NCBI RefSeq assembly: GCF_030271255.1
Contig: NZ_JASJOM010000002.1
Span: 248,001 to 312,000, forward strand
Source: Peribacillus folii
GTDB taxonomy: Bacteria; Bacillota; Bacilli; Bacillales; DSM-1321
Direction of reading: 5' to 3'
DNA length: 64,000 bases
Position numbers and translations under genes: made by a program. How positions within the stretch are numbered: position 1 is the first letter of the stretch; the number at the start of each line of letters is the position of its first letter. Shown piece after piece: positions 41,395 to 50,864 of this stretch. The notes under the pieces are model-generated. The model was not told the origin of the DNA, did no database searches, and saw only the letters and a list, made by a program, of their open reading frames with translations.

Positions 41395-42838
41395 TTCCCT
41401 CACCTTTCTTTAAGGTAAAGAAGACACTTGTGCCTTTTCCTTTTTCGCTTTTAGCCCAAATATCCCCGTTATGCTCTCGTATGATTTGTTTAGCAATCGC
41501 CAGCCCTAAGCCGCTTCCGCCGGTTTGGGAATTCCTTGATTGCTCAGCCCGGTAAAAGCGGTCAAAAATGTAAGGAAGAGCAGAAGGTTCTATCCCTTGG
41601 CCATTATCCGTAACCTCCACAGCTACATCATCACGACCCTCATGCAAAGTTATGGAAATGTTCACTTTCTCCCTCTCTGCATACTTCACGCAATTACTGA
41701 TTAAATTAGCCAATACACGCCTTAATTTCTCCCTATCCGCTGACACGAATACGGGTTTGAGCATTTGATTCCAGTCAAGTTGAGTCCCTCGTTGATGGAA
41801 ATCCAAATGAAACTCTTCCACATAATCACTGATAAATTGATTCAACTCGACCGATTCAAAAGTGAATGGCTCTTTATTTAAATCCAGCTTGGAAAATAGG
41901 AATAATTCATCAATCAAGGCATCCATGTCTTTCGCCTTTAAATGGATGGTCGATAAGTACTTTTCCATTTTTTGCGGAGTATTGGCTACACCATCTTGGA
42001 TTCCCTCTACATATCCGATAATTGAAGTGATCGGTGTTTTCAAATCATGCGAAATATTGGATAGAAGTTCTTTTCTGTTTTCTTCATATTGAAGCTGTAT
42101 TTTAACGGACTCTTTTAATTTTATCCTCATTTCATCAAATGTCCGATTTAGCTGTCCGATTTCATCATTCGAAGCAGCATGTATTTCAAAATTCAAATCT
42201 CCTGATTTAATTCGATTCGCCCCTTCCTCAAGAAGCGAAATAGGTTTGATGATGCTTCTTGAAACCAAATAGTTCAACAGCCCGATAATCATGATGAAAA
42301 GAAATAATAATAGTCCGAACAAAATGGGGAATAACTCCCGAGCCAACTCAGCAGAGGAACTCGCCTTTCTCAACACGAAAATACTTCCTTCGGTTTTATC
42401 CGAGAAATAGAAATCAAACTTTACATACGTATAAAAAAAGTCGTCGATCTTAATCGTATCCCTCGTATTGATGTTCGTCTCTTCAAATCCCGGGAGAGAC
42501 CGAGACAGAACCTTCTTGGTAAAGGAAAGCGAAGTATACTCGATTTTAGAATCTTTCCTGACGACGATGTCGATGTCGTCCAGCTTAATTTTCTGCAATT
42601 GATCTTTGTTTAGGAGCTGTTCAGGTTTATTTTTAGCCATGAGCTTCAAATCAAGAAATGCAGTTTCTTCCGCTGTAGTCAATGGTTTTTGGACATAAGA
42701 TTTTTTGTAAAAATTTTCGATCGAGTTCGCATCGCCCGTTATCGCAAAAACAATTAAAAATCCAGCGACCAATAGTAAAGCGATGGAAAATAGGATTACG
42801 CCGACGTAAGATAACAGAAATCTTGTTTTAATTGACAT
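41372..42838 (-). CDS. Sensor histidine kinase
   Basis: A 488-residue sensor. A first membrane helix (residues about 8-32) and a second (about 168-192) flank an extracytoplasmic domain of about 130 residues with no recognised fold; a HAMP linker (SRSIIKPISLLEEGANRIKSGDLNFEI), the H-box SNISHDLKTPITSIIGY, the N-box (LANLISNCVKYA) and G-boxes (VTDNGQGI, GGSGLGLAIAKQI) follow. The kinase comes first and the regulator second with a 23-base overlap. The signal is unknown; the neighbouring ankyrin lipoprotein might be part of sensing, but that is speculation. Confidence 0.92.
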   Translation of the reverse strand: MSIKTRFLLSYVGVILFSIALLLVAGFLIVFAITGDANSIENFYKKSYVQKPLTTAEETAFLDLKLMAKNKPEQLLNKDQLQKIKLDDIDIVVRKDSKIEYTSLSFTKKVLSRSLPGFEETNINTRDTIKIDDFFYTYVKFDFYFSDKTEGSIFVLRKASSSAELARELFPILFGLLLFLFIMIIGLLNYLVSRSIIKPISLLEEGANRIKSGDLNFEIHAASNDEIGQLNRTFDEMRIKLKESVKIQLQYEENRKELLSNISHDLKTPITSIIGYVEGIQDGVANTPQKMEKYLSTIHLKAKDMDALIDELFLFSKLDLNKEPFTFESVELNQFISDYVEEFHLDFHQRGTQLDWNQMLKPVFVSADREKLRRVLANLISNCVKYAEREKVNISITLHEGRDDVAVEVTDNGQGIEPSALPYIFDRFYRAEQSRNSQTGGSGLGLAIAKQIIREHNGDIWAKSEKGKGTSVFFTLKKGEGNEKNITY

Positions 42839-43217
42839 TTAATCAACTCCGGATGTACTTCTCTTTGCTTATTTAAGGTGAAAATTCAATATTCTTTCAT
42901 GCGAGTTTATCATTACAAAAACAATACCACAAAAATCTTAAAACTTTCTAAAGCAGGGATGAAAAATTCCTAAACAACGAAGGCGGGATCACAGAGAAGA
43001 AGATTATTTTAGAGGCAATTGTACGAGGAATCGATTTCGTGGGGTTGATCATTTTTCCTGATGGAATCATTCATTTCGAATTATGATCCTTAATATTCTT
43101 CATCATTCATCCATTAAAATTCGGCACATCCATTTTATTGTGGAGCCTGCCCCACATATTAATACTCCTTGGGCCATTTTCCCCATGTACAAAATAGCTG
43201 CTGGAAGCGAATAAGTC
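42839..43217. other. Gene-free stretch between the kinase and the decayed aldehyde dehydrogenase gene
   Basis: About 380 bases. The part next to 42838 should carry the two-component promoter. I found no gene, RNA or strong repeat. Confidence 0.5.
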
Positions 43218-44279
43218 TTAAAAAAGCCATTTTCTCAGCTTGGGAAGGATAGGAAGAACATTGGATCGGTATGACGGATATTGCATGTTCAATTCAAAAA
43301 AGGTGTGTTCTTGGTCATACACTTTTCATAGCTGAACGCTTCTATGCTAGCGCGGCCATGGTAACTTCCAAATCCACCCGTGCCTGCACCTCCAAATGGA
43401 ATATGGGGATTTGCTGCATGACTAATAGTTTAATTTACACTAATTGCCCCAGTGCGTTGCGTTTTTTTCATTTGCTGGATTGCTGTTCGATCTTTCCTGA
43501 AAATATAGGTGACAGGCGGGTCAGGTCCTCCTACGAAATGCTGCTTAAGGGAGTCCATGTCCGAAAAAGGAATAACTGGAAGAATGGGTCAAAAAAATCT
43601 CTGCTTGTCTCAGTTCACTCCCCAATGGGATGTCTGTCAGCAACGTAGGCTGGATATAATTTTGACTCGCGTCTGATGAAGATAACCCAACAGCTTGTTA
43701 AAGTGATCGGGATGGGCGATTCGCCCGTAATCACTGCTTCCTGCGGGATTCATTCCGTAGAATTGCGTAATTTGCTCGCGTAACATCGTTAAAAAAGGTT
43801 GGTACATCGATTGATGCACATATACCCTATCAGGGGCGATACAGGTTGGCCCGCGTTAAGAAACTTCCCCCAAACAATCCGGCGCGCAGTTGCATGAGAG
43901 ACTCCTGTAGCATCAACAATGCATCAATTTTTCCCGCCCAGTTCGAGTATAGTTGTGATTTGATGTATCGCTGCCGCTAGATGTACTATCGTGCCTACCC
44001 CTGTACTCCCAGTAAAAAAAATCATCACCCAAGGCAATTCAAGCAAGCTTCCCGCTACAGCACCATCACCTTGGACGATGGTAACTTCTTCCGGAGAAAA
44101 ATAAACGGGAATTAAATCTGCCAGTCATTGCCCCGTAGCTGGTGCAAGCTCCGAAGGCTTCAGGAAACAACCATTGCCAGCTGCTAAAGCCCCGATCATC
44201 GGCATTACTGACAGGTTAAAGGATAGTCCCAAGGACTGATAATGAATACTGAACCATAACCTTGATGTTCAATTTTCAC
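43218..44279 (-). pseudogene. Decayed aldehyde dehydrogenase of the carotenoid locus
   Basis: Recognisable aldehyde dehydrogenase pieces lie in all minus-strand frames: ISPWDYPFNLS (near 44240), MIGALAAGNGCFLKPSELAPATG, GSTGVGTIV and ILELGGKN, the active-site region with GPTCIAP near 43840, MNPAGSSDYGRIAHPDHFNKL, and the end SYEKCMTKNTPFFELNMQYPSY. Several single-base shifts and stops break the frame, and roughly the first 90-100 residues are missing. In staphylococcal and some Bacillus carotenoid loci an aldehyde dehydrogenase oxidises diaponeurosporenal to the acid; its remains here next to crtMN suggest the same former role. Confidence 0.85.
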
Positions 44280-44282
44280 TTT

Positions 44283-45580
44283 CTACAGCCCGCCAGGATT
44301 GATGGTACCGCCCACGAAATAAAGGTTATCGTTGCGCTCACTTTGCTTGGCATGTTTGAATCCCCGGTTCTTTTTACAGTGGGAGACAGTACCATAAATG
44401 GATCCGCGATGTGATCCATACCTTCTTTCAATATCATGTGGCGTCCACATGTCTTCCGTCACAATATTTTGCCGCAAATCAGTCAAGCCCATTTTCTCCA
44501 ATTTCATCAATACTTTTTCCCGTAGGGCTATGTAATCATTCTGTGTGAATGGTTTATCTTGAATATATGGGATATGTGGAAGTACTTTAATATTCTCATG
44601 TCCTGGAAGTGCTTGAGATGGATCGGTTTTATTGACATTGACTAAATAGATGGTAGGATCATCTGGCAGTTCATGGTCACGGAAAACCTTATTCATTTGT
44701 TTTTGTAGATCATTAGAGAAAAAGACGTTATGATGGGCAAGCTGAGGGTATGTTTTGCGCACCACCCAAGTGCAGAATCAGACCGGAACTGGACGGCTCA
44801 AACCGTTTTTCAAGCTTCTTGATAAAGTGCTTTCCTACATCCAATAGCTTTTCATAGGCTGGGGTGACTTCCATATTGGAGATAAAATGATCCGCCGTTT
44901 TCCTCGTCCCATCATCCAGCTCAGCTGCCATAATCCCCCTTAAAGCCTCCTTGGTGATGAGTTTTTTGACTTCCTTTCCAGTATGTAATTCCACACCTAA
45001 TTCAGTTGCAAGTTTGACCATACCTTGAGCATGCTGCATATAGATCATCATATTAAGAACGGCAGGGCATCGTATGGAGAGGACCCTACATATTTAATAA
45101 AATAAGCGAGCATATTCAGCAGCTTTGGATTGCTGATCCGTTTTTGGATGGCCTCATACATGGTTGAAAATAGATCAAAACCTTTCACCGATTCTATCAG
45201 ACCATGTTGTTTAAAGATTTCCACCGTCGAATCCAAGCCCTTGTCAAAGTATCCTTCTTCAGTCACTTCATATATTCGCCTTGCATATTCTTAAAAATGT
45301 CCATACTCCTCCATGTCCTTTTCGGACAAGCAAGTGTTTTCCTGTAACATCACATTCAAGTCTCCATATAGATCAATGACCGAATCGTCTGGAAAGAAGG
45401 AACGCCATTCATGCTTTAAGCGAAGCGTAGGAATATAGTCAGCCATATCGCGTCCGCTTTTTACAGACAATCGTTCAAATATTTGTGGCATGGTCAATAT
45501 TAATGGGCCAAGGTCAAAAACCGAAACCATCCCGTTCCAGCCGATTCAATTTACCACCAAGATGGTCGTTCCCATTCAAA
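44283..45580 (-). pseudogene. Decayed CrtNb/CrtP-type carotenoid oxidase
   Basis: A second CrtN-like gene, broken. Readable pieces are GGKLNRLERDG then FDLGPLILTMPQIFERL (45530-45291), EVTEEGYFDKGLDSTVEIF (to 45050), YMQHAQGMVKLATELGVELHTG (45051-44728), and [22 protein letters not shown] to [13 protein letters not shown] (44765-44283). Damage: the N-terminal FAD motif is gone, a frameshift near 45525, a TAA in place of TTA at 45291-45293, frameshifts near 45050 and 44765, and the last 30-40 residues are lost at the junction with the aldehyde dehydrogenase remnant. The family normally adds oxygen to the terminal methyl of diaponeurosporene. Confidence 0.87.
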
Positions 45581-45626
45581 AAAATGGATCAATAAATAAA
45601 GAATTATCTTTATCCACTATCCTTTC

Positions 45627-46502
45627 CTAAGTCGAAGCGAAAACCTTGGTTTCTTGTTGGATTTGCTGCATCTTCATTGGAGAAATGAAATTCCTCTTAA
45701 AAAAACAATCATATTCATTATCTCTTACGGCATTTAAGATTCCACGATAAAGACGTGCCGATAGCAAAACCTGGAATTGGCTGTCTTTATCAAAATATTG
45801 GATCCCTTCTTGAAATTCATCAAACAACTCTTCGGCTCGTAGGGCCATCTTCTCCCAAATCCTGATAAAGCCTATATTGATCCTTGCTTGTTTAATATCT
45901 TCTTCAGTGTACGACTCGGATTCCATCTCGTATAAAGGCAAGTATATTCGGTTATTTTTTCTATAGTCCTCCCCAATATCTCTCAATATATTAGTAATTT
46001 GCATGGCAATTCCAAGAGATGTAGCTTTTTGAGTTAGGTCCCGTTCAGATTCGGAAGCTATGATGGGCAAGAGCATTAAACCAACAGTGCCTGCAACATA
46101 ATGGCTATATTCCTCTACTTGGCTCATTGATTGGGGAATGGTGAAATCAATATCCCTTTTCTGACCTTCGAGCTGATCGAAGAAAGGCTGAATGTCCATT
46201 TCATACCGATTAAATACATCTCGTAAAGCCCTCCAAAGGGGGTGATCAATTTCTTTATGTGCCTGGAACAAGGTTAACTCCTGACTTATACGGTTTAACC
46301 CGTTGATCTTTTCTGACCTGCTACCTCCGAGATCCACACTATCATCGGCAATTCTACAAAAAGCGTAGATGGCATAAACGGCATTTGCTTTCTCCTTTGG
46401 TAATCCTAAAAAAGCGAAATAAAAACTTTTTGAATTATGCTTGATGATGTCCTCACAATACCGATAATCTTCGTCCAATAATGTTTTATCAGTCAATCTC
46501 AT
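45627..46502 (-). CDS. crtM: Dehydrosqualene (4,4'-diapophytoene) synthase CrtM
   Basis: A 291-residue squalene/phytoene synthase. The two aspartate-rich magnesium sites are intact: FCRIADDSVDL (Asp53, Asp54, Asp57) and ITNILRDIGEDYRKN (Asp175, Asp179), plus YCEDIIKHNSKSFYFAF and HYVAGTVGLM. It condenses two farnesyl diphosphates to a C30 carotenoid precursor. CrtM rather than CrtB is inferred from the adjacent CrtN-type desaturase. It starts 5 bases after the crtN stop, so the genes are co-transcribed. No sign of damage, in contrast with the genes downstream. Confidence 0.88.
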   Translation of the reverse strand: MRLTDKTLLDEDYRYCEDIIKHNSKSFYFAFLGLPKEKANAVYAIYAFCRIADDSVDLGGSRSEKINGLNRISQELTLFQAHKEIDHPLWRALRDVFNRYEMDIQPFFDQLEGQKRDIDFTIPQSMSQVEEYSHYVAGTVGLMLLPIIASESERDLTQKATSLGIAMQITNILRDIGEDYRKNNRIYLPLYEMESESYTEEDIKQARINIGFIRIWEKMALRAEELFDEFQEGIQYFDKDSQFQVLLSARLYRGILNAVRDNEYDCFFKRNFISPMKMQQIQQETKVFAST

Positions 46503-46506
46503 CGGC

Positions 46507-48051
46507 CTACCTCCTCATTTTCCCTGCTTGCATTGTCTGCTTGCTGCCTCGATCGTCCAAAATCAATTCCTCTGTAGCAATCTTAGCTGAAAGTAAAACG
46601 ATGGGCACACCGGCTCCAGGATGCGTGCTACTGCCCGTGAAATAGAGATTTTCACATTTTTTTGCTTTACTCTGCGGGCGAAGATGGTTACTTTGTGCTA
46701 AGTTAGGTCGTAATCCGAAGCATGCACCGTTATAGGCATTAAATTTCGATTCAAAATCAGGCGGTGTCATATGAGATTCCGAAACAATTTCATTTTCTAT
46801 ATTTTCAAAGCCATCAATATTCTTAAGAGCTTTCAACACTTTTGAACGGTAATGGTTAATCGTTTCAGCATTCCATTCGTATTCGGAGGTTGATAGATCA
46901 GATACAGGAACTAGAATGTAAATCCCATCTTTTCCTTCTGGAGCCAATGATGGGTCTATTTTAGAGCCAAGATAAACATAAAAAGATGGGTCATCCAAAA
47001 GCCGTCCATCAAAAATGTCATTTAAGTTCTTCTCCAAACCTTCGCTAAATACGAAATTATGGATCGTTTTTAACGATTCATATTTTCGATCCATTCCCAA
47101 GTACATAATAAAACACGAACAGGAGTATTTCATGCTGTCAATTTTTTTATCTGTATACTTGCCTTTTGATTTCGTGTCTTTGACCAGATTTTTCATTGCA
47201 TATGGAAAGTCAGCATTACAAAGTACATAATCAGAATGAATTTCTCGATCATCGACTCTAATGCCAAGGGCCTGCTGATTTTCAATCATTATTTCTTGAA
47301 CACTCGCATTATAGTGGACATTGCCGCCCAACTCTAAAAACAGCCGTTCCATTGATTGGGCCATCGTATGCATTCCACCCTTAATGAACCATACACCATA
47401 AAGTAATTCAATCATCGGGATGATGGTATATAAAGAAGGTCCATTATACGGTGAAACACCTATGTATAAAGTTTGAAAACTAATCATCTGCTTCAGGCGT
47501 TCATTTTTCACATATTTTCCAATGAAATGATCGGCATTATCGAATGTCTTCAATTTCAACGCTTGACGGATCATGAAAGGATTGTAGAAATCGGATGCGT
47601 GCCGGAATGGACGTTGAATGAAATGATTTTTTGCAACTATGAAACGTTCATAGATTTTTTGAAGATATTTCAAGAAACCTTCTGCATCTTTGTCGCTAAT
47701 GTCCTCCAAGGTTTTCATCAAATCGACTAAGTCTGAAGAAATTTCGTAAGTATCTTCCGCTTTGCTTCCAAAGAAAACGGAATACATCGGATCTAATTTC
47801 TCCATTGGAATATAATCATCCGGATTACGACCTGTCAGTTCGAAAATTTCCTGATAAAGCTCTGGCATCATGACTATACTTGGTCCTAAATCGAATTGGT
47901 AACCATCTTTTTCAATTTTGTGCATTTTCCCACCGGGTATTGCTTCTTTTTCAAAAAGTTCCACCTGATACCCCGCATGCTGCAATCGAATTGCACTTGC
48001 CAACCCTGCTACTCCCGCTCCAACAACAATTACCTTCTTTTTATTAACCAT
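46507..48051 (-). CDS. crtN: CrtN-type carotenoid desaturase
   Basis: A 514-residue phytoene desaturase family protein. VIVVGAGVAGLASAIRLQHAGYQVELFEK is the FAD-binding fold, GYQFDLGPSIVMMPELY, GVSPYNGPSLYTIIP and GGMHTMAQSMERLF are family motifs, and NLYFTGSSTHPGAGVPIVLLSAKIA is the C-terminal FAD contact. It would desaturate 4,4'-diapophytoene to diaponeurosporene or diapolycopene. Start 48051 follows TTGGGGGA; the TTG at 48063 is less likely. First gene of the carotenoid operon, with a promoter and LitR-type repeats just upstream. Confidence 0.88.
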   Translation of the reverse strand: MVNKKKVIVVGAGVAGLASAIRLQHAGYQVELFEKEAIPGGKMHKIEKDGYQFDLGPSIVMMPELYQEIFELTGRNPDDYIPMEKLDPMYSVFFGSKAEDTYEISSDLVDLMKTLEDISDKDAEGFLKYLQKIYERFIVAKNHFIQRPFRHASDFYNPFMIRQALKLKTFDNADHFIGKYVKNERLKQMISFQTLYIGVSPYNGPSLYTIIPMIELLYGVWFIKGGMHTMAQSMERLFLELGGNVHYNASVQEIMIENQQALGIRVDDREIHSDYVLCNADFPYAMKNLVKDTKSKGKYTDKKIDSMKYSCSCFIMYLGMDRKYESLKTIHNFVFSEGLEKNLNDIFDGRLLDDPSFYVYLGSKIDPSLAPEGKDGIYILVPVSDLSTSEYEWNAETINHYRSKVLKALKNIDGFENIENEIVSESHMTPPDFESKFNAYNGACFGLRPNLAQSNHLRPQSKAKKCENLYFTGSSTHPGAGVPIVLLSAKIATEELILDDRGSKQTMQAGKMRR

Positions 48052-48174
48052 GATTTCCCCCAATGTCTTTTTCCAAATCAGTTCAATTACTCATGAAATA
48101 TTGTCAAATATTATTATGATGAGTTGAGCGTTACCTTTAATAAGTGTGAGCACTCCTTAAATATTATTGATTCA

Positions 48175-48204
48175 ATTATTGCTAGGAAGTTGTTTGGTTG
48201 TCAA
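48175..48204 (-). promoter_or_regulatory. Promoter of the carotenoid operon
   Basis: On the minus strand TTGACA (48204-48199) and AATAAT (48180-48175) are 18 bases apart, about 120 bases before crtN. The operator repeats begin a few bases upstream of the -35. Confidence 0.65.
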
Positions 48205-48209
48205 CTATT

Positions 48210-48243
48210 TTGTATAATGTTTTTATACAAACGTTATACAAAC
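48210..48243. promoter_or_regulatory. LitR/CarH-type operator repeats
   Basis: Two tandem 11-base repeats, TTTATACAAAC (48222-48232) and GTTATACAAAC (48233-48243), preceded by the inverted element TTGTATAA (48210-48217). CarH of Thermus binds 11-base direct repeats of this kind next to a -35 hexamer. The partial copy TTGTACAACGT at 48318-48328 may serve the regulator's own promoter. Confidence 0.65.
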
Positions 48244-48398
48244 TCAATGATTTTCTAATCATTTGACATGACAATGGCCCAAAACGGCCTTTTTATAGGT
48301 ACATGGACTCAATGCCTTGTACAACGTTATAGGATTTTAATTATATGTTCGAACCGTCAGCTTATACCTAAAATATATTGTTATAAGGGATGAAAACT

Positions 48399-49259
48399 AT
48401 GAACCATGCCCGTGGTGGTAGATTTTATATAAAAGAGGTTTCTGCAGTTACAGGACTTTCCAAACAAGTGATTCGAAAATGGGAAGAAAGATATGACATC
48501 ATACAGCCTGTCCGCCATGAGAATGGATACCGTCTATACAGTGAGGAAGATATTAGCACTCTTTTAACTATTAAATCGCTTCAAAAAAAGGGATTATCTA
48601 TTAAACAAGCAATGGTATTGGCCAAGGATGCTCATGTTACGGAGCTGAATTATTATGTGATTCAGTTGATGGAAATAGGGTATACGTGTAACGAGTTGGA
48701 TTTACTCATTGTTTTAAAGCAGGCTTATCACTTTTACGGGTTGGAAAAATTCTTGACTTATGTCGTCTCACCTTTTTTTAAAAAAATCGGAGATATGTGG
48801 GAAAGCGGCGAATGGGATGAATATCAGGAATCTGTTTCGAGTATGGCAGTCAAGGACTTTCTTGTACAAATTCGCCGTAACTTTCAATACTCGGATAAAG
48901 CGAAATTAGTTTTGGGTGCTTGTCTTCCACATGAATACCATGAGATACCTGTTCACTATATTTTGTTACAGTTCATGTTAAGAGGCTGGAAAACAACTCT
49001 GATCGGAGCTTCACCAGCTCCTGGATCTATTCAATCACTAATAACAAGGTTAAAGCCCGTTAAAGTCCTGCTATCTGCATCGACGACACTTCCATTTGAA
49101 AAGGATCCTGATTTACTTAGCACCCTTGATTTATTCGCTGCTGAAAATAAAGAAATCGAGATTTTTTTAGGAGGAGCAGGTGCAATACAATACACTAAGG
49201 ATAAAACGATCAATAATATTTGTGTTACCAACAGTATCGAAGAAATCTTACTTACGTAG
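48399..49259 (+). CDS. litR: MerR-type regulator with B12-binding-like domain (LitR/CarH family)
   Basis: A 286-residue regulator. The MerR winged helix (FYIKEVSAVTGLSKQVIRKWEERY, HENGYRLYSEEDI) is followed by a helical bundle and a Rossmann-like cobalamin-binding domain. CarH/LitR proteins carry Trp-x9-Glu-His in the bundle and Glu-x-His-x-x-Gly in the cobalamin site. Here the Trp and Glu are present (GDMWESGEWDEYQES) but the His is Ser; the lower-ligand His is kept (PHEYHEIP) while Gly is Pro. So cobalamin may still bind but light response may be altered or lost. ATG 48399 is 9 bases after AAGGG. It is divergent from crtNM and probably represses it. Confidence 0.85.
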   Translation: MNHARGGRFYIKEVSAVTGLSKQVIRKWEERYDIIQPVRHENGYRLYSEEDISTLLTIKSLQKKGLSIKQAMVLAKDAHVTELNYYVIQLMEIGYTCNELDLLIVLKQAYHFYGLEKFLTYVVSPFFKKIGDMWESGEWDEYQESVSSMAVKDFLVQIRRNFQYSDKAKLVLGACLPHEYHEIPVHYILLQFMLRGWKTTLIGASPAPGSIQSLITRLKPVKVLLSASTTLPFEKDPDLLSTLDLFAAENKEIEIFLGGAGAIQYTKDKTINNICVTNSIEEILLT

Positions 49260-49387
49260 CAAGTGAAGGGTTCCAGAATTTCAGGTCAATGAATGGTGAA
49301 TTCAACTAAGACAGCGAAAGGCTGATATTCATTGTGCATGGATGTCTTTGTTAATCATTTCAACCCTTGAAAACTGGCCTAACAAAG

Positions 49388-49410
49388 GGGGCTCGTAGAG
49401 CCCTGATTTC
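49388..49410 (+). terminator. Possible terminator of the LitR-type gene
   Basis: GGGCTC-GTA-GAGCCC hairpin followed by TGATTTCT; weak U-tract, about 130 bases after the stop codon. Confidence 0.4.
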
Positions 49411-49442
49411 TAAAATTCTGGCGAACATTCGAAGAGAATTTC

Positions 49443-49478
49443 AAAAGGGGTTCGGAATAGATAATTCCGAACCCCTTT
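49443..49478. terminator. Bidirectional terminator
   Basis: AAAAGGGGTTCGGAAT pairs with ATTCCGAACCCCTTTT around a short loop. It separates the LitR-type gene from the convergent YceG-like gene; strong on both strands. A further hairpin, AACGACCATTT with AAATGGTCGTT, lies at 49493-49516. Confidence 0.85.
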
Positions 49479-49524
49479 TGTCTACAAACTGAAACGACCA
49501 TTTAAAAATGGTCGTTAATCCTTG

Positions 49525-50001
49525 TTATTTAAATATGATGGAGATGATTTTTTCTGTCGTCATCTCACTGTCCACCTCATATGTTCCAGGGCGTAAACCG
49601 TTGGCCTTGCCTTTCTTTTCAACCTCTTTAGAAAATGCATTAGCATTTTTAATGACTTTTGCTTTTTGAAGGTCTTTCCCGACATCGATGCTTGTCGAAC
49701 CTTTAGACACACGCAGGACTGTGCGGTAAACGATTTTTTCCTTCGATTCTTTTTCTGTTTCTGCCGCTTTTGCCGCATCCATCTGTTCTTTAATGGATTC
49801 CGCTTCAGCAATCTGATCTTCCCATTCTTTTTCTGAATGAATGACATACCCTTTGCTCGTGAGGGAATCTTTCATTTCATCTTCAGAAAGTTTCTCCGAA
49901 GTGCCCGTAGCTTCCCCTGGGCCAAAGAAGTATACTGCTCCGCACAGACCGGCAGCAACAATGAGGCCGCTCGCAAAACTGCGCAATGATTTAGATGTCA
50001 T
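49525..50001 (-). CDS. Membrane-anchored protein with YceG/MltG-like domain
   Basis: A 158-residue protein with an N-terminal membrane anchor (SFASGLIVAAGLCGAVYFFG), a charged coiled-coil-like region (residues about 55-90), and a C-terminal domain of about 70 residues (VSKGSTSIDVGKDLQKAKVIKNANAFSKEVEKKG, LRPGTYEVDSEMTTEKII) resembling the LysM-like N-terminal part of YceG/MltG endolytic transglycosylases. The catalytic domain is absent, so it is not an active transglycosylase. Start 50001 follows AAAGGAGG. It overlaps the upstream small membrane gene by 11 bases. Role near the cell wall is plausible, exact function unknown. Confidence 0.65.
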   Translation of the reverse strand: MTSKSLRSFASGLIVAAGLCGAVYFFGPGEATGTSEKLSEDEMKDSLTSKGYVIHSEKEWEDQIAEAESIKEQMDAAKAAETEKESKEKIVYRTVLRVSKGSTSIDVGKDLQKAKVIKNANAFSKEVEKKGKANGLRPGTYEVDSEMTTEKIISIIFK

Positions 50002-50371
50002 TGGCAACGGTCCTCCTTTCATTCTTCGCTTTTATGTAAGGAGTAAGCAAGTTTTCAATCTCATTCTCTGGATGTTTTGTTTTCAATGCAATGCTTTCAG
50101 TTGAATAGCCCCGCTTATGTAAATCAAGCACTTCACGCAATAAGGTCCGTTTTCCCGAAGACAGAGCAAGAACGCCTGCCTCTTGTGCCGTTATTTCTGC
50201 ATCTATCTCGATGTTCCTGATTTTTTCTTGTAATACATTCATTTCATCTCCAAATGAGCTGGCAAGCTGCTCCATTTGTTCGTCCACTTTTACAGAATCC
50301 TTTTTACTAAACGATAAAATGAACAGTAAAACTGCTGCACCAAACAAAATGACAAGAGCCCATTCCATCAT
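49991..50371 (-). CDS. Small membrane-anchored coiled-coil protein, unknown function
   Basis: A 126-residue protein with one N-terminal membrane helix (MMEWALVILFGAAVLLFILSF), a coiled-coil-like stretch (DEQMEQLASSFGDEMNVLQEKIRNIEIDAEI), and a C-terminal helix-turn-helix-like part (EVLDLHKRGYSTESIALKTKHPENEIENLLTPYI). AAGGAGGG lies 7 bases before the start. Translationally coupled to the YceG-like gene. I do not recognise a named family with certainty; the tail resembles small putative sensor or adaptor domains. Confidence 0.65.
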   Translation of the reverse strand: MMEWALVILFGAAVLLFILSFSKKDSVKVDEQMEQLASSFGDEMNVLQEKIRNIEIDAEITAQEAGVLALSSGKRTLLREVLDLHKRGYSTESIALKTKHPENEIENLLTPYIKAKNERRTVANDI

Positions 50372-50864
50372 TCTATGTCCCTCCTTAATCTTTGTATCTA
50401 TTGTCTCGCTTTCTCATTATATATTGATTTGTTTCAAAACTCGATTTAAAAGAACAAAATACCACAATAGTCACGCGTTTATGTAAAAAAAAGGCGCAAT
50501 TTGACCATCACTCCCAGTTCACCCTTGATATAACGGAAGCTAAGGCTTCCATTTAAGGACCATTTTACCATAAATGAATCACTTTTAATAGAGAAGAGTC
50601 GAGGATGTATTTTGAAGCCAGTTGAAGCTCTCTTAAATAGTTGTAAGAAATATCATGGGCCCTCCCGATTATTTTCCCATCTCAAGTCATTCTTATTTAT
50701 ATCCATCCAGGCAACCTCAAGAAGTAGATTAACATGACAAATACGGTTTAAAGCGATAAGATATAGATATAAGATTCCTTTGCCTGATTCATATAATAGG
50801 TAAAAATATCGCCATGTCATTCGCTTGTAGGATGCATGCAGGATTATAAGGAGGAAACTATAAC
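50372..50864. other. Gene-free divergent region
   Basis: About 490 bases between divergently oriented genes. It contains a small hairpin (GGAAGC-TAAG-GCTTCC, 50535-50550) and AT-rich promoter-like sequence near 50740-50800. No gene or known RNA was recognised. Confidence 0.45.

Noticed and set aside
43271-43648. A 125-codon plus-strand frame
   Set aside because: The opposite strand carries clear aldehyde dehydrogenase remnants; the plus-strand frame has no recognisable content or ribosome site.
48270-48400. A possible additional small gene upstream of the LitR-type regulator
   Set aside because: No frame with start, ribosome site and plausible length; the region is better read as regulatory.
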